Part shown: in pieces, positions 62,030-64,000 of the stretch
Layout of the letters: every line of letters starts with the position of its first letter
Numbering within the stretch: position 1 is the stretch's first letter
The notes under the pieces: generated by a model
What the model was told of the DNA's origin: nothing
The model's input: the letters and a program-made list of their open reading frames with translations, nothing else
The model's database searches: none
Made by a program: the position numbers and the translations under genes
Assembly (NCBI RefSeq): GCF_000716595.1
Contig: NZ_JNXC01000031.1
Location: 1-64,000 of the forward strand
Reading direction: 5' to 3'
DNA: 64,000 nt
Origin: Saccharothrix sp. NRRL B-16314
GTDB lineage: Bacteria > Actinomycetota > Actinomycetes > Mycobacteriales > Pseudonocardiaceae

Positions 62030-63273
62030 TGGACGGGTATCGAGGGCTGTTGGCGCACCGGGACTTCCGGCTGCTCTGGCTCGGGCAGGTGACGTCCCAG
62101 TTCGGTGACGCCTGCTACGAGATCGCCATGGTGTGGTTGGTGTTGCAGCTGACCGGCCAGGACTACTTCAGCGTCGGCCTGGTGATCTTCGCGCGGCTGG
62201 CGCCGTACGTGGTCATCGGGCCGTTCGCCGGGGTGTACGTCGACCGGTGGGACCGGAAGCGGACCATGGTCGTGACGGATGTCGTCCGCGGCTTCCTCGT
62301 GCTGATCGTGCCGCTGCTGCACGTGGTGGGCGCGTTGCAGGTCTGGCACGTGGCCGCGGTGGCGTTCACGCTCACCACGTGCCGGACCCTGTTCAACCCG
62401 GCGCTCCAGGCGTCGATCCCGCGGATCGTGGACGAGTCCCGGCTGGTCGGCGCGAACGCCCTGATCCAGGCCAGCGGGCAGACCGCGGCGATCGCCGGTC
62501 CCGCCGCGGCCGGGCTGCTGCTCACGTGGATCTCCGCGGACGCGCTGTTCGTCCTGGACGGCCTGACGTTCCTGTTCTCCGCGGCCATGATCGCCCTGCT
62601 GGCACTGCACGCGCTGCCGCGCGACCGCAGCACGGAAGGCACGGTCCGCACCGAACTCGCCGGGACGATCCGGACCCTGAGCCGGAAACGCCCGGTGCTG
62701 TGGTCGGTCGTGCTGTACGCGGTCGGGCTGCTCACCATCGCGGGTTCCTACCGCGTCGGGCTCGCGGCGCTGTCCGAGAACGTGCTCGGCGGCGGCTCGG
62801 CCACGTACGGCCTGCTGATCGCCGCTCTCGCCGGCGGCACCGTGTTGGGCGCGCTCGTGCTCGGCGCCACGCAGCCGCGCCGGCCGACCGTGGTGATCTT
62901 CGGCGGGTGGGCGTTGTGGGGCGTCTGCTTCGCGGTGCTGGGTCTCGGCGGGTCGCTGGTGCTCGCGCTGGTCCTGGCGGTGGTCTCCGGGATCGGCGAG
63001 TCCGCGGCGACCGTGTTCACCACGGCGCTCGTGCAACGGGCGATACCGCCCGAGCAGCTGGGCAAGGTGTTCGGGCTGTGGTCGCTGCTCTGCTCCACCG
63101 GCGAATCGCTGTCCGGCGTGCTCACCGGCTACGGCCTCGGCCGCCTGGACGTGCGGACCGTCCTCGGGATCGCCGGTGCGGCGACCCTCGTCATGAGCCT
63201 GTTCGGGTTGGCCGTCACCGCCCGGCAGGACACCGGAGTACCGACCGAGACGCCGTCTGGAGGGCAGGGATGA
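62026..63273 (+). CDS. MFS efflux transporter (EntS/MFS_3 type)
   Basis: A 415-residue membrane protein with about 12 helices. The start LLAHRDFRLLWLGQVTSQFG, the loop GVYVDRWDRKRTMVVTDVVR and the region FNPALQASIPRIVDESRLVG are typical of exporters of siderophores and small natural products. The ATG overlaps the ligase 4 stop. It probably exports the finished small molecule and gives self-protection. Its type, a single-component drug/siderophore exporter rather than a LanT-type ABC peptide transporter, fits a small released product better than a long peptide. Confidence 0.9.
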   Translation: MMDGYRGLLAHRDFRLLWLGQVTSQFGDACYEIAMVWLVLQLTGQDYFSVGLVIFARLAPYVVIGPFAGVYVDRWDRKRTMVVTDVVRGFLVLIVPLLHVVGALQVWHVAAVAFTLTTCRTLFNPALQASIPRIVDESRLVGANALIQASGQTAAIAGPAAAGLLLTWISADALFVLDGLTFLFSAAMIALLALHALPRDRSTEGTVRTELAGTIRTLSRKRPVLWSVVLYAVGLLTIAGSYRVGLAALSENVLGGGSATYGLLIAALAGGTVLGALVLGATQPRRPTVVIFGGWALWGVCFAVLGLGGSLVLALVLAVVSGIGESAATVFTTALVQRAIPPEQLGKVFGLWSLLCSTGESLSGVLTGYGLGRLDVRTVLGIAGAATLVMSLFGLAVTARQDTGVPTETPSGGQG

Positions 63274-64000
63274 CACCGGACCTGTACACCCTGAGCTACT
63301 GGGTCAAGTACGGGCACGCGGAATCGGCCGCCGTGCACACCGCGGCCCGCCTCGGCCTCCCGGACGTGCTGCGGTCCGACCCCGGTCTCACCGACGAAGG
63401 GCTGGCCGAGCGCACCGGCTGCACGCCGCACGCGGCTCGTGTGCTGCGGAACGTGCTGCGGCTCGGCGGTGCGCCACCCGACCCGGAGGCGTTGGAGGAA
63501 GTGCGGACGCGCGCGAACGTCGCGGCGAAGCGGTGGCCCGTGGTGGGTGACATGGTCACCGCGTTGCGCGCGGGCGATCACGCCGAGCTGTCCTCGTGCT
63601 ACCGCGACCTGCCGCCTCCGGGAGGCAACTGGCTGCTGGACCGGGCCGACCACGGCTACCTGCGCGCCCGCGTGCTCAGCGCGGCGGCGGAAGTCGGACT
63701 GCTGGCGGCGTTGGTCGACGGCCGCACGCCCGACCTGGCCGCACGGCTCGACCTACCCGCGCCGTCGCTGGCCGTGCTGACGGACGCGTTGACGCGGCTC
63801 GGCGTCATGCGGCACGGCACGCACGACCTCGCGCCCTCGTTGCGCGAGGCCTTGTCCGCGCCACGGGCGCTCAGGACGTACCTGCTCGGGGCGCAGCTCG
63901 CGCACCGGTTCTGGGACGCGCTGGGCGACCTGGACGACGTCGCGCGCGGCGGCGGGCCGACGTTCGACCTGCTCGACCCCGACGTGGCCGGCCGGTACTA
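63270..64000 (+). CDS. O-methyltransferase-like protein, C-terminus beyond the window
   Basis: The first 243 residues of a protein that starts at ATG 63270, overlapping the MFS stop. Two successive winged-helix dimerisation segments are visible: HTAARLGLPDVLRSDPGLTD with RTGCTPHAARVLRNVLRLGG, and RARVLSAAAEVGLLAALVDG with LPAPSLAVLTDALTRLGVMR. They resemble the N-terminal domain of plant-type O-methyltransferases. The duplication is unusual. The SAM-binding domain would follow right of the edge, so the methyltransferase call is a prediction. As the last visible gene of the cluster it suggests methylation of the product, and shows that the cluster continues beyond the window. Confidence 0.7.
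   Translation, partial: MTPDLYTLSYWVKYGHAESAAVHTAARLGLPDVLRSDPGLTDEGLAERTGCTPHAARVLRNVLRLGGAPPDPEALEEVRTRANVAAKRWPVVGDMVTALRAGDHAELSSCYRDLPPPGGNWLLDRADHGYLRARVLSAAAEVGLLAALVDGRTPDLAARLDLPAPSLAVLTDALTRLGVMRHGTHDLAPSLREALSAPRALRTYLLGAQLAHRFWDALGDLDDVARGGGPTFDLLDPDVAGRY

Noticed and set aside
46485..64000. Classical class I lanthipeptide or thiopeptide cluster
   Set aside because: No LanC cyclase, no SpaB_C elimination domain, no YcaO/azole or cycloaddition enzymes are visible, and the peptide lacks Ser, Thr and Cys in its C-terminal half. Genes right of the window could still change this.

Overview
The window is very GC-rich, with almost every third codon position G or C, frequent GTG starts and many 4-base start/stop overlaps. 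It carries LacI, ROK, IclR and SigJ-like ECF regulators, a SpoIIE-type phosphatase, Tat-exported enzymes and Lpl/Mal-type sugar ABC transporters. This points to a soil-type filamentous actinomycete, plausibly of the Pseudonocardiales (inference; no marker gene is present). I found no tRNA, rRNA, CRISPR array, insertion sequence or replication origin.

About 1-43 kb is carbohydrate and aromatic catabolism. A GH10 xylanase is cut by the left edge, followed by a GAF-SpoIIE phosphatase and a small secreted protein. A minus-strand operon of two Gfo/Idh/MocA oxidoreductases, a DUF6807 protein and a cupin (3020-6922) diverges from a glycerate kinase across a promoter region with two identical LacI-type palindromes. 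A 2-hydroxyacid dehydrogenase and an Lpl-type ABC importer (8.2-13.1 kb), a PL26-like rhamnogalacturonan lyase with a DUF2264 protein, and a LacI regulator (13.3-19.3 kb) look like one pectin (RG-I) utilisation regulon sharing an operator motif. Next come pobA with an IclR regulator, a methyltransferase, a second IclR regulator with a four-gene sugar-acid operon (22.8-28.1 kb), a SigJ-like sigma factor, a TPR protein and a lipoprotein/membrane-protein pair. From 32.0 to 43.0 kb an alpha-galactoside locus (ABC importer, ROK repressor, GH36, Gfo/Idh) diverges from an isomerase, a GH63-like hydrolase and an alcohol-dehydrogenase-like gene across a perfect 16-bp palindrome.

From about 43 kb to the right edge lies the most unusual region: a probable peptide-aminoacyl-tRNA-ligase (PEARL) biosynthetic cluster. 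A 59-residue, extremely acidic peptide with no Cys, Lys, Arg or His, and no Ser or Thr in its last 32 residues, precedes a flavin-reductase-fold protein and a TPR protein. Four separate LanB-type aminoacyl-tRNA-dependent proteins follow, none with an elimination domain, then a TldD/TldE protease pair, an MFS exporter and a methyltransferase cut by the window edge. The last nine genes overlap or lie within 5 bp of each other and so form one transcription unit. Two minus-strand genes, a subtilase with an altered oxyanion-hole residue and a second TPR protein, diverge from an atypical LuxR-type regulator. Because the peptide offers nothing to dehydrate near its C-terminus and the LanB proteins cannot eliminate, I infer that it is a scaffold: amino acids are added from tRNA, tailored, and cut off as a small product. 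The product is unknown.
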